A stretch of DNA of 64,000 nt from Malassezia japonica. Taxonomy: Eukaryota > Basidiomycota > Malasseziomycetes > Malasseziales > Malasseziaceae. Under the pieces are notes generated by a model. That model saw nothing but the letters and a program-made list of their open reading frames with translations. It was not told the origin of the DNA and searched no databases. The first letter of the stretch is position 1, and each line of letters opens with the position of its first letter. Location: positions 930,001 through 994,000 of the forward strand of contig NC_083371.1 in NCBI RefSeq assembly GCF_029542785.1. Direction: 5' to 3'. Of the stretch, positions 50,715 to 62,083 are shown piece after piece. The translations under genes were made by a program, and so were the position numbers.

Positions 50715-53700
50715 ATGCGCGAGCCTCTGTCACCGAGCCCGCTGCGTGGACCGCGCCCGCCTCGCGGCGCGCGTGGACTGAACCAGGCTGCACAGATTGC
50801 AGCCGAGCGCGAGCCGCTGCGGCAGGGTGGCGTGCCGCTCGACCATGCCGCAGACAGCGACCTGGAGTCGGACTCGGGCGAGCTCGTGCTGCCAGAGGAC
50901 ATGCGCGCGATGCGCGCGCGCGCTGCCGAGGCAAGACGCGTACGCATGGGCCCGCGCGCTCGCGAGTCTCAGAGCGCGAGTGACACGGTCGAAGAACTGA
51001 TCCGGGCATCGAGTCCGGAACCGTCGACTGCACCGCCGGCACCCCGGGCGGGAGGACGGGCGTTGCCGCGCGTACCCCACACGGCGCCGCGCATGGAGCC
51101 GGCACCGGCGCTGCGTGCAGCGACACCGACGCTGCTGGGGCCCCGCGCAAGTATGGCGCGGGATGGGGATGAGGACGTGATGCGCCGTCCTTCGCCGAGC
51201 TTGCCGGGCGGCCTCGGGCCGGTGCTCACACGGGGGCGTGGTGCGGGGACGGACGTGCGCGAAGGGCGCAGCGCGTCGGTCGACGACAGTTGGCGTGCAG
51301 ATGCGAGCACCACGCCGCCAGGTCACCCGGCGCCGGTGTTTGCGGCATACCGTGCCGGGGTGCCGAGCGCGATGCAGAGGGCGGCATCGGCGGGCGGCGT
51401 GCGCGCGGTAGAGGAGAGTGCCGCACCGGTCCCGCCCATGCCTCTCGGGGCCGGTCCTGTGCGCCAAGAGGCGCGTGCTGGCGATGAGCCGGCCGGCCGC
51501 CAAGAAGAGCGCCGTGTGCCGGCCGATGAACACAATGGGCCGCCGGCGCCGCGGGAGCAAGCAGAGTCTGCTGAGCCTGGGCCTGCCGAGCATGCACGCC
51601 CGGCAGCTCCCGAGCCTGCCGAGCCCATGCGCAGGCTCTCGGAGCCCGAGCCTGGTCGGGAACCCGCTCCTGAGCCAGCTCTTTCCCCTGATCTGGCCGC
51701 TCCCCCAGCGCCCCCGTTCGCTGCGCCTCCGACCCAGACGCGCTCCGAGCCTGCATCGCGTGCCGATTCGCCTGTGCTCGCCGACGCGCGGACGCAGACG
51801 CCGCCTGTCGCGTCGACACCTCATGCCGATGCCCAGCCGCGCCCCGAGACGCCCGAGAACCAAGAGGTGCCTGGCGCATTCCCTGCGCCGCCGCTAGTCC
51901 CGTTTGCGGTGCCGGAAACGTCTACGGCACGTACGCAGCAGGGCGGGCCAAACGGCCGCATGACACGTACGATGCTGGCTGCGCTCTCGACGCAGACGCG
52001 TATCCCCGGCAACCCCGTGCCCTCAATTTACGGCCTGTTTTCCGACGAGCCCGCGCCGACGTCCTTCCGCCCTGCTGGCGCGCAGCGCAACTGGCGTGAG
52101 GAGGAAACGCCGAGGCCCGATGCCGGGCGTATCCCCCCTGCGCTCGCCGAGCGCGTGCTTAGCAGTGGTCCCAGCGTGTCGAATCTGCATCCCACCTCGG
52201 CCAGCCTGCTCCTCTCGCCCGGGGCCGGCGCGCGGAAGACGGCGGCACAGCTGCGCAAGAGCGCCGTGCAGCCCGGATCGGTGACCTTCCCTGCCGGTAC
52301 ACTGAGCCATCTCGGCGACGGCGAGGCGCCCGAGGCGAAGCTCTCGCACAAGTTTGAAGAGAACAGCATCTACTCGTTTTCATGGACCATTGACAAGCTC
52401 GACCAGTTTGTCGACGAGGTGCAGCACGGGCGCGAGGAGCACGAAGTGTGGTCAATGCGCCCCCTCTTTGGCGCCGAGCGCTGGCGCCTCGAGCTCAGTC
52501 GACGGCACAAGAAGAGCGAACACTCCGTGTCCAAGAAGCGCCCCGAGTGGGTGCTGCAGCTGACGTGCCTCGGGCTGATGGGCCTGCCGTTCCACGCCGA
52601 GCTCCCCACCGAGATCATGCTGGGCCTGCGTGTGCCGCGGATGCAGCGTGTGCCGAGCCTGCTGTCGAGCGACTATCTCTGGCGCAAGTTTCTGCCGTGC
52701 ACCTTTCACCAGAAAAAAGACACGCTAGTCTTTTCCGCGTTCCCCCCCCTGGCCGAGTTGCTGGCGGACAGCGAGCTGAGCGAGCGAAACGCGCTAGAGC
52801 TTGTCGTGCAGGTCGCATGCGGCCCGTCGGTGCTCCCGGAGCGTGGCGAGGAAAAGAGCGGCGAGATGCGCATGCCGTTCGAGACGCCCGACAGCGTGCA
52901 AGTGCCGCGGAGTCTGGTGCATTCGCTTGCGAACCTGATCGACGACGCCAGCACTGGCGATCTCATGATTGTCGTCCGCGAAAAAGGGCTGCAGCAGCGC
53001 CCCACCGACGAGCTCGCGCAGAGCGTCGGCCTCAAGACTTTTGTGCAGCCGTGGCCGACCGGCACGCCGATGCCCGACCAGGGCGAGTACGAGCCCGAGG
53101 TCTTTGTGCGCGACCGAGTGCTGTGGGCGCACGCGGCGGTGCTGCGTGCGCGCAGCGAGTTCTTCGCGACAATGCTCGAGTCGAGCTTTAGCGAGAACTT
53201 GCAGTACGACGCGCCGACGAGCGGCCGCGGGCAGAGCTGGCGCCGCCCGTACCGCCTGCTGCGTATCCCCGACGCGGACTATGTCACGCTCTACTGGTTC
53301 CTGCGCTACCTCTACACCGGCGAGGTCCAGTTCCGCACCGACGAGGACATCGAGGCGGTGACGCTCGACGACCACTGGATCCTCGGCCAAGAGGCCGCAT
53401 CGAGCCGCCCCGAGTGGAAGTGGAAGCCGGTCGAGACGCTCGACGAGGACGAGAGTCTCGCGTCCTCGCCCGAGGACACGAGCTTCTCGCGGCACTCGCA
53501 GCCCCCCGCGCTGCTCAAGAGCGCCGCGGTGAACCCCGTGCTCTCGGACCTGCACTCGGGTCGCCACGTCGAGGTCACGACGCACACCGACACCGACGGG
53601 ACCGTGCACCCCCGCGCCGGTACGCAGACGAACCGCGGCCGCCAGCGCTCCGTGTCGGCGGCGAGCAGCACACCGTGTGCGTCCGACCCTCATCCGCACC

Positions 53701-54069
53701 CCCCCATGCTGCCGGTGCCGCCCGCCTCTGCGCTTGCGCTGTACCGCCTTGCGCACCGTTACGACCTCCTCCCCCTGTGCGATTTGGCCACTGCGCACAT
53801 CATTTCCCAGCTTACGCCCCAAAACGCGGTCAACTACCTGCTATGTACGGCGCTGTTTGAGCAGCTGCAGTATGCGATCCAGCAGTACATCTGTGCGTAT
53901 CCTTGCTAACTTAGTACAACACCCCAAAGAAGTCGGCTCGAGCCCCGAGTTTGTGCACTGCTGCACCCAGGTCTCCAACGGCGAATGGGGCCCCGCGGCG
54001 GGCCAGACCATCGCGTCGCTCATGCGCATTTTGCTCCACAAGAATGGCGCAGCAACTCCTGGTACATAA
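50715..54069 (+). CDS. BTB/POZ-domain protein with MATH-like region
   Basis: Exons 50715-53892 and 53915-54069 (22-nt intron with a GTGCGT donor) give 1110 residues. The first ~500 residues are disordered, rich in Pro, Ala, Arg and Glu. Around 555-680 is a MATH-like segment (SFSWTIDKLDQFVDEV, then RPLFGAERWRLELSR). The BTB fold follows near 795-880 (FVRDRVLWAHAAVLRARSEF, YWFLRYLYTGEVQF), is interrupted by a ~100-residue low-complexity insertion, and resumes with ALYRLAHRYDLLPLCDLATA. Splicing replaces the short CAYPC end with about 50 more residues (VGSSPEFVHCCTQVSNGEWG). BTB proteins with MATH often recruit substrates to Cul3 ligases; here that is inference. Confidence 0.72.
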
Positions 54070-54106
54070 TTCCCCGTGGGCGTTGCCGCCCCACCGTATT
54101 TACATC

Positions 54107-55175
54107 ATGGCCAAGCTGATGAAGAGCCTGCTCTCGGTAGTTTCCCTGTCGTTTGTGGTGCTGACCTTTGCGTCGGCCCGCTCGCAGCGTATACGTTACT
54201 ACCTGAATGCTACGCTGTACATTCTTTCGCTCGGCGTCTGCAGCACGCTCGGCGTGTTTTACGCGGTGATCCTCGGCCTGACCGGCAACCGCTACAACAC
54301 GAACCTGTGGGTGGCCCGCTCCTTTGCGCGCATTGCCGGCACGCTCATCGGCTACAACGTCAAGATCGAGGGTGCCGAGCACCTGAAGCAGCGCCCGGCG
54401 ATCATTGTCGGCAACCACCAGAGTTTCCTCGATATCCTCTATCTCGGCGCAATGATGCCGGCCCACTCGGTCATTATGGCGAAGAAGGAGCTGCGCATGG
54501 CGCCGCTTCTCGGCCAGTTCAGTACGTCGTCTTGCTAACACAGTGTGGCTCGGTGGTGCAGTGTTCATCGACCGCAAGAGCCGCAGCAGCGCCATCAAGA
54601 CCATGCGCCAGGCGGGTGATCGCATGCGCCGCGACAAGCTCACGCTCTTTGCGTTCCCGGAGGGCACGCGCTCGCACTCGGCCCTGCCCGAACTGCTGCC
54701 GTTCAAGAAGGGCGTCTTCCACCTCGCGCTGCAGAACAACCTGCCGATCATCCCGGTGGTCTGTGAGAACTACCACCGCCTGTACGACAGCAAGACCCGC
54801 TTCGAGGGCGGCGACCTGCACCTCGCGGTCCTTCCCCCGATCAGCACCGAGGGCATGACCGAGACTGACACGGACAAGCTCATCGCCCTTGTCCACGACG
54901 CGATGCTCCGCCGCTTGCTCCAGTTTGATGTACAGAGCGACGCGCAGGACGTGCAGAGCACGCTGCACCCCGCCAAGCAGCCGCGCACGCAGGTGCGTGG
55001 CCTCGCCGGCCTCGCCGCGCGCATCATCGGCGACGGCAGCAAGCAGCAGCACGACCGCACCGTGCGCCGCGTCCAGCAGGAGGCCGAGGCACTGCGCCCG
55101 GATCACGCGGGCGCGTCCAACCCCAGCGATTACGGGCTGGTCTCGGCCTCGGAGCGTAGTGCGCCGGCTTCGTAG
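54107..55175 (+). CDS. SLC1: 1-acyl-sn-glycerol-3-phosphate acyltransferase
   Basis: Exons 54107-54521 and 54544-55175 (22-nt intron) give 348 residues. Two or three hydrophobic helices occupy residues 1-60. The acyltransferase motif NHQSFLD carries His104 and Asp109 (H-x4-D). Splicing joins LLGQF to MWLGGAVFIDR, and motif III FPEGTRS follows at about 177-182. PEELPFKKGVFHLA-type block LLPFKKGVFHLALQNNLPII is intact. It makes phosphatidic acid from lysophosphatidic acid in the ER. The C-terminal ~90 residues are hydrophilic and longer than in bacterial PlsC. The ATG lies 37 bp after the BTB gene stop on the same strand. Confidence 0.94.
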
Positions 55176-55206
55176 ATGGGAATTATGCATTTGTCGTTCG
55201 TCCAAC

Positions 55207-56878
55207 ATGCACTGGGCCGCGTTTGTAGCAGCAGCGGCGGGAGTGAGTGTGTGCGCGGCACAGGTGCCGCGCGGCGTCGCGCCACAAGGTGCGTTTGCGA
55301 TTCTGACCCAGACGCGGGACTCTATGCGCCGCTCCCGGACCAGGGAAAGGGGCCGATGTTCAAGTGCCTCGGCACGGACCAAATCATCCCTTATAAACAG
55401 ATCAACGACGACTACTGCGACTGCGCGGACGGCTCGGATGAGCCGGGTACGTCGGCATGCGACAACGGCCGCTTCTACTGTGAGAACAAGGGGCACATCC
55501 CGGCGTACATCCGCAGCTCGCAGGTGAACGACGCCGTGTGCGATGAGGCGTGCTGCGACGGCTCGGACGAGACCGATGGCAAGGTTCACTGCCCGAACGT
55601 CTGCGCGGAGGTGAACAAGGCTTACCGCAAGGAGCGCGCGAAGCAGGCCAAGGTCTACGCCGCCGGCGCCAAGATCCGCGACCAGTACGTCCAGACCGCC
55701 CGCAACGACCGCGAGTTTCACGAGACGGCGCTCGCGCGCCTCCGCGCCGAGCTCCCGGGTGCAGAGGAGACCGAGGCGCAGCTCAAGCGCGCGCTCGAGG
55801 CGGCCGAGAACGTCGGCAACTGGTTCGAGCAGCAAAAGCGCCAGAGCGCGCTCTTTGCGCAGCTCGAGCTGCGCCAGTCGACGCTGCGCTCGCAACGCGA
55901 CGCACTCGGCTCGCTCGTGGGCGAGCTGCGTGCAGTAGGCAACATGCTTGAGCGCCTCAGTCCCGAGTCGTCCAAGGAGGACCTGGAGAGCGTCGCGGAA
56001 TCCTTCCGCATCTGGCGGGGCCAGGTCTTTGACGGCGACGACGAGCGCGACGCGACGCTGGAAGAGAAGCTCGCTGCGCTCACGAATGTGGGCGAGCTCA
56101 GCGACGAGGACCTCGAGACATTGATCAACGAAGACCCCCTCCTCCTCCTCGATGGCGCGCCCGACTTTAGCCAGGGCGCTCCGCAGGTGCCGGATGCTTG
56201 TACGTAACAATGGCTAACGCAGTGCGCTCCATCCCATCGTACCTCCCCGATGCGTTCGTGCCGCTGTACGAGCGGGGCGTCGCGTGGCTCGTCGACACGC
56301 TCATCCGCCTCGACGTGATCTCGCCGCAGCAGCGCGAGAATGCCGGCCGGCCATACCAGCACGCCAAGGGCCTGGCGGCTGCGCGCGAGGCACACGAAAA
56401 GGGTGCCGAAGCGCTGAACAAGATCAAGAACGACATCCGCTACCACGAACAGCGCATGCGTGAGCGCGCCAACAAGATCGGCCGCGACGGCGAGTTCCAG
56501 GAGATCGACGGAACGTGCCTCAAAAAGGACATGGGCGAGTACACCTACGAGTTCTGCTTTGGTGGCACCACCAAGCAGATTTCGAACAACGACGGCTACA
56601 CCTTCAGTCTGGGCCGCTTTGAGAAGTTCGACGTGAACGGCCAGTTCAGCACCGACGACCCCCGCCACTATCTCACGATGCTCTACGCGCACGGCCAGAC
56701 CTGCTGGAACGGGCCGCCGCGCAGCACGCACGTCAAGCTGGAGTGCAGCGACACCAACGAGCTTCTGCACGTCTTTGAGGCGGAAAAGTGCACCTACTCG
56801 ATGCGCGTCGCGACGCCCGCCGTGTGCTTCCCGAAGGAGGCTGTGCCCGAGGTCAAGGTGGAACACACCGAACTGTAA
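55207..56878 (+). CDS. GTB1: Glucosidase II beta subunit (PRKCSH/GTB1)
   Basis: Exons 55207-55288, 55312-56199 and 56223-56878 give 541 residues; introns are 23 nt each. The first exon holds a signal peptide (MHWAAFVAAAAGVSVCAA) and PRGVAPQ, joined to DAGLYAPLPDQG. Two LDL-receptor-like Cys-rich modules follow (NDDYCDCADGSDEPGTSAC; NDAVCDEACCDGSDE), then a coiled coil (about 140-290) and the C-terminal MRH (mannose-6-phosphate receptor homology) lectin domain (YEFCFGGTTKQ; GQTCWNGPPRSTHV; CTYSMRVATPAVC). It pairs with the alpha subunit to trim glucose from N-glycans in the ER. The C terminus is HTEL, a variant of HDEL-type retrieval signals. Confidence 0.94.
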
Positions 56879-56885
56879 ACCGTAG

Positions 56886-57175
56886 CTACTTGACACTGAT
56901 TTCCTGGTTGGGCTCGATCGTTTCACTGTGTGAGCCGGACGACGTACATCGAGTCGTGCTTGCCGCCCTGCACGGACGCCTCGAGCTTCTCCGCATACTC
57001 CTCGGGCATGCGCGCCGCAAAGCCGCGCAAAAAGTCGGCATTGTAGCGTTGCTGGATAATACCGCCCTGCTGCTCGACCTCGGAGACATACTTGTCGACC
57101 TCGGCAGAGGACGCCGACTGGCGGAACATGCTGCGTCAGCCACCACACCTACACCACAAACGACTTAAGACCCAT
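56886..57175 (-). CDS. PBI2: Proteinase inhibitor I9-type small protein (Pbi2-like)
   Basis: Exons on the minus strand: 57175-57153, 57130-56948 and 56925-56886; introns are 22 nt each; 81 residues. The 23-nt first exon gives MGLKSFVVMFRQSASSAEVD, the beta-strand that starts the inhibitor I9/subtilisin-propeptide fold; the rest is YVSEVEQQGGIIQQRY, DFLRGFAARMPEEYAEKLEA and DSIETIEPNQEISVK. Proteins of this type (yeast Pbi2/LMA1) inhibit vacuolar proteinase B and help vacuole fusion. There is no signal peptide. An ORF scan would show only the middle exon with a wrong tail. It is convergent with GTB1 (7 bp) and divergent from MED5 (46 bp). Confidence 0.88.
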
Positions 57176-57221
57176 CGTGTGCACGGGGAAAGTCGATCGG
57201 GCGATCGGGCCTTTGGCTACG

Positions 57222-59832
57222 ATGGCGTATTGGCTTCGGGGGACGGTCGTCGCGGCGCTCGGCGGGGGCTGGGCGTCGGTGCAGCTCCTGGAGCGCGTGC
57301 AGGAGGAGGCAAAGGAGCGGAATGAGCCGGTAGCTGCCGCGCTGCATGCGCTGCCGGATGCGCTGCTTGCTACAGCGTTTGCCGTCGCACCGCCGCCCCG
57401 AGGCGTCCTCGAGTACGTACGCACGCTGTGCGTCGCGCCGCCGCCGCATACGGACCCGGCAGAGCACGATATGGGGACGCTTATGCTTGCGCTTCTTGCG
57501 CGCGCGGAAAGCAACACACAGACCGCCGACCAAATCTGTGCGCTGATCCTTGAAGGCTGCGGCGACGACGTGCCGCGATCGCTCACGCCGGCGCGTCTCG
57601 CGGAGCACGCGCCGGAGCACCGCTTCTGGGAGCAGGGTCTCCAGCTTGTTTCCGTCGCACTCGCGCTCGCGGCGCCGCAGGGCGCTGCCGCAGCGCTCTT
57701 CCAGCGCCTCGCCGCGCATCCCCACCACGAAGTACTGCCGGAGCGCTTCGAGAACATTGTACAACAGGTGGATAGCGCATGTGCTCATGATGCGGCATGG
57801 ACAAGCGTGGCACAGGCACTCGTCGCCCTCGAAAAAGAGCCCGAGGAAATGGCCGTGCGCCCGACGCACACGGGCCTCCCGGACCTCTGGAGCGGCCGCC
57901 AGACGCTTCCGTACGCACTCGCGCTCGTCGCCGCGGCGGAAAATAGGCATACGGGCAACGTGCGCGTCGCGCCGCTTCCCCCGCCGCCGGAACCGGAGCC
58001 GGAAATGATATACCTCGTGCACCGCCTGTCGTGCGATGTGGTCGACTGGCAGGACAAGTGCGCCATGGCTGAAGGCATGCTCCAGACCCGCCTCGCGCAT
58101 GCTGACGCAGAGCCAGACAAGATGCGCCTCTCTTTCTACGTCGAGCTGCTGATTGCGACGGCGCATGCGGCGCAGACCTGCGTCGGCCACGCGCAAGAGG
58201 CGGCGCCAGCGTGGCGCGCGGTCATCGGCGGCGTTCTTCCTCCGCTGCTGCGCTTCCTCGACAGCGAGAGCGAGGTCGAGGCGCAACGCAGCCTCTATGG
58301 CGCGATATCCGCCTTTGTCCAGTACCACACGCCGCTGAGCCAGTGGGCGATGCTCGAGCCGCCGACCGAGCCCGCGCTCCCCGAGCATATCCTGCGGTGC
58401 ATGGCGAGCTGGGGCCTCGCCGAGACCCATGCGTGTGAGCCAATCTCTGCGAGCGAAATTGTGCTCGCAGCAGATCCGAATCTGCAGCAATACCGGTCCT
58501 CGGTCCAGGCCCAGCTTACGACGCGGGGCGGAATTGCGCCGCTCGCTGCACAGGCCGTGTCGGACCCCGCACGCCAGCTATGCTTTGCGCTCGCCTTGGC
58601 CGTGGCCGGTTCACAGTGGACGCGCGAGGCAGCAGACATGGACCAGGTCGCCGAGGTGTGTGCCGCGCTCGACACGCCTGGTGCGTGCGAGGCGCTGTTC
58701 TTCTTTTATAGCCGCGCATCGCTCTGCAATGCGCTCCTCACCGCGCTGGAGCAGCTGCGCACCGCGGAGTGGCAGGACGCTGTGGATCTCGAGACGATCG
58801 GCACAGTGATCCTCTTTGTGCAGCGGATTGGCGTGCCGACCGACAAGCCGAGCGCAGCCACGGTGTTTCTGACCTTCACGCAGGTGCCTACTCTCCCGCG
58901 TGAAGCTCTGTCGGACAAGCGGCGTGACCTGCTGGACCGGTGGTGCAGCGCGCTGGTTTCGGACGGCGTCTCGGACGCCTTGCTACGGTACGTACTGCGA
59001 CTGACCCAGCGACTCGCCGCCGTGGACTGTATTCCGCCTTGCACCGACCCTGCTCCAGCAACTGATGGGCGCCTACCGGCAACAAGAGTTCGATCTCGCC
59101 ACACTGCAATCCGCACTGTCCTACTTTTTGCAAGCACCGCTGCGCTACACACTGCCGTGCATTTTGCACTGGCTTGTGCAGCAGGTGCAGTACGCATCCG
59201 CAACATCCATCTATGTATCCGCACCGCACAGTACCGTGCATCTCGAGATGCTCGTGATGCTTCTTGGCGCCGAGACGTGCCCTCCGTCCGTCCGTGCTAT
59301 GTTTGCGCCTACCGTGCTTCCGCTGCTAGGCGACGCACACGGCGAGTTACGGGACCGTCTACGAAGCCTACCCCCCTCTTTTCTCGTGCCGTGGCCAGGC
59401 GCGAGCTTGGCCCTGGCCCTGGGCCCCGACGCGACCGCCTCGGACGCCGCTGCGGCCTTTCTCCAACAGCGCGGCGCGTCGGCGGCGGCGCGCTGGGCCC
59501 TGTACGCTGCACTCCATACCGATATCCACGCAAGTGCAGCGCGCCTCGTCTGCGCCACGCTTGCCCTCGCACCACCCCACCCTGGCTCGTTGGCCCATGC
59601 GGCGTTGGGGTGTTGGGACATGCCACGTGCTTCGGCCAGTGAGGTGCGCACGGTGGCCGCGTGCTGCCTCGAGAGCGCTGCGCTCGCGCGGAGCATGCCT
59701 GGCGACCCGCAGGCCGTGGACCACCTCTTCGCCCTCCTTTCCAGCCGCGCATCAATGCTGCGTGAACTGCTGGCCGGTGCACGCCCCCCGCTGGCGGTTC
59801 TCGCTGGAGCACTGCCGAGTACAGAGCCATAG
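57222..59832 (+). CDS. MED5: Mediator subunit 5 (Nut1) candidate
   Basis: Exons 57222-58987 and 59010-59832 (22-nt intron) give 862 residues of helical repeat protein. Splicing replaces a spurious frame with LLRDSPPWTVFRLAPTLLQQ then LMGAYRQQEFDLATLQSALS and YFLQAPLRYTLPCILHWLVQ; this block, with HLEMLVMLLGAETCPPSVRA, resembles the most conserved region of fungal Med5. Med5 belongs to the Mediator tail module, which receives activator signals. Low overall conservation makes the call less sure than others. No catalytic motif or membrane segment is seen. Confidence 0.7.
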
Positions 59833-59949
59833 ACCTACTGGGCCCTCTATTGCCTCCACATCCCAAAAAACAGCCCGGGTTTTTCTCGGGCTAAACTCGC
59901 AGGGCGCACGGACGAAGCGGAGCTCTCTTTTTCATTTTCCACTGTCATC

Positions 59950-61612
59950 ATGTTGTACGCACAATCTGCGACGTCGCAGCTGGAATGGTTCGCGTCGATG
60001 AACCCCATCGAGCACAAGGTGGATAACCTGTATATGCGCAAGACGTACGTCCTCATAGCCCTCTAACTCCAGCGCTATCGTTGCGACGATTGGGCCAAAG
60101 ACAAACAACGTTAAGATGTTGCACAAGCTGCGCAACACGGGTATGAACATTGTGCGCTTGAATGCTAGTCACGGTGATCACTCGTACTTCCAGAGTGTGA
60201 TTGACAATGCCCACCAAGTCGAGCGCGAAGCACCGGGCCGTCCGCTGGCAATCGCGCTTGATACCAAAGGCCCGGAGATGCGTACGGGTGTTATGGTTGG
60301 CAATGAGGACCAGTCGATCGAGGAGGGCCACGAGTTCATCGTGACGACCAACAAGGAGTACGCGGAAAAGTGCAGCGCAGACCATCTCTACATTGACTAC
60401 GAGCATCTGCCCGAGAAGGTGCAGCCGGACCGCATTATTTACATTGACGACGGTATCCTTGCGCTGCGCGTCCTCTCGATTGACGGCCGGGACGTGCGTG
60501 TGGTGGCCGAGAACAGCGGTGTGCTCTCATCGCGCAAGGGTGTCAACCTCCCGCTGACCGAAGTCGACCTGCCCGCCGTCTCGGAAAAGGACCGCCGCGA
60601 CCTGGAGTTTGCACGCGACCAGAACCTGGACATGATCTTTGCCTCGTTCATCCGCTCTAAGGACGACGTGCAGAGCGTGCGCGAGATCCTGGGCGAAAAG
60701 GGCTCGCACATCCGTGTGATTGCCAAGATCGAGAACCACCAGGGTCTCGCCAACTTTGACGAGATTCTCGACGCGGCCGACGGTATCATGGTCGCGCGTG
60801 GTGATCTGGGTATTGAGATTCCTGCGCCGCAGGTCTTTATGGCGCAAAAGATGATGATTTCGCGCTGCAACATTGTGGGCAAGCCCGTAATTTGTGCGAC
60901 GCAGATGCTCGAGAGCATGACGGTCAACAACCGCCCCACGCGTGCCGAGGTCTCGGACGTGGCCAACGCGGTGGTCGACGGCGCGGACTGTGTCATGCTT
61001 TCTGGCGAGACGGCCAAGGGCAAGTACCCCGTCGAGGCCATCAAGATGATGGCCGAGACGACCTACATTGCGGAGCAGAGCCTTTCGTACCAGGCACTCT
61101 TTAACGAGATGCGTGGCCTGACGCGTGTGCCGACCAGCACTTCGGAAACCATCGCCCTGGTCGCTGTCTCTGCCTCGCTGGAGCAGCGTGCGGGTGCGAT
61201 TCTGCTCATGTCGACCTCTGGCCAGACCGCACGCCTCGTGAGCAAGTACCGGCCTCAATGCCCGATTCTGATGGGTATGTATCCCGACTGACCCAGTGAC
61301 GCGCAACGCCGACACGGTGCGCTCGTGCCACTTGTATCGCGGCACCTACCCCTTCCATTACCCCCTGCCCCACCCTGATAGCAACTCCAAGTGGCAGGAG
61401 GACGTGGACAACCGCATCAAGTTTGGTCTCTCGGAGGCGCTCAAGCTGCACATTCTTCGCAAGGGCGACACCGTGATCTGTATCCAGGGCTGGCGCGGCG
61501 GCAAGGGCCACACCAACTCGCTGCGTGTGGTGGTACGTATCTCGGCTAATCACAGACTGTTCCTACGTCCACCGAAGGTTACATTCTCGAAGACACCTCG
61601 ACGGCGATCTAA
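59950..61612 (+). CDS. CDC19: Pyruvate kinase
   Basis: Exons 59950-60044, 60073-61274, 61297-61532 and 61556-61612 give 529 residues; introns are 28, 22 and 23 nt. Splicing joins YMRKT to [12 protein letters not shown] and restores [12 protein letters not shown]. Active-site motifs: [38 protein letters not shown] (catalytic Lys in KIEN), [12 protein letters not shown], and [19 protein letters not shown]. The C-terminal regulatory domain runs through intron 2 (ILMG to [16 protein letters not shown]) to LEDTSTAI. It makes pyruvate and ATP from PEP and ADP, the last step of glycolysis, in the cytosol. The 117-bp upstream region has a small hairpin at 59872-59892 and a pyrimidine-rich stretch before the ATG. 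Confidence 0.96.
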
Positions 61613-61625
61613 ACGACTACATAGC

Positions 61626-62007
61626 CTAGGGGTAGATCTGGTTCAAGTAGTTCATGTCGAACGAAGCGGCGAGCTCGGGCGCGGCCTTGGCCAGCGCCTG
61701 GAACTCGGGCGCAGCCTGGTGCGCCTTCAGCGCCTCAGCATTGTCGTACTCTTCAAAGACGACCAGCTTCAGGCCCTCGCTGTACTCACGGGAGAGGCGG
61801 TACTGGATTAGTGCACTGGCCACCTACCGTCTTCGTGCCGGGCTCCTCGTTCGAGTTAGCACGCTTCGCGACAGCAGTAACAAGTTCGGCAAGCTTTTCA
61901 GCCTCGCTCTTGCCCTTGCCAATCAGACTGCGTTAGGAAGGAGGGTGGGGGGGGACGTACGTAGCCACGAGAATAAACGGTCCTTGTGCGGGGGGCTGAG
62001 CAGACAT
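61626..62007 (-). CDS. ABM-domain (antibiotic biosynthesis monooxygenase-like) small protein
   Basis: Exons on the minus strand: 62007-61961, 61927-61828 and 61802-61626; introns are 33 and 25 nt; 107 residues. The joined protein reads [20 protein letters not shown], then [20 protein letters not shown] and [20 protein letters not shown], the dimeric ferredoxin-like fold of ABM proteins. Members act as heme-degrading or quinone monooxygenases or have unknown roles. No signal peptide. The first intron contains an unusual run of eight C after GTACGT. Two CACGTG boxes (62031-62036 and 62050-62055) lie in the 76-bp promoter shared with the divergent unknown gene. Confidence 0.8.
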
Positions 62008-62083
62008 GGTGGGTCGGTGCACGGGACGACCACGTGGTGTGTTACTTTTCACGTGGCGATCCCAACACGCTCGGCGCGCGGCC

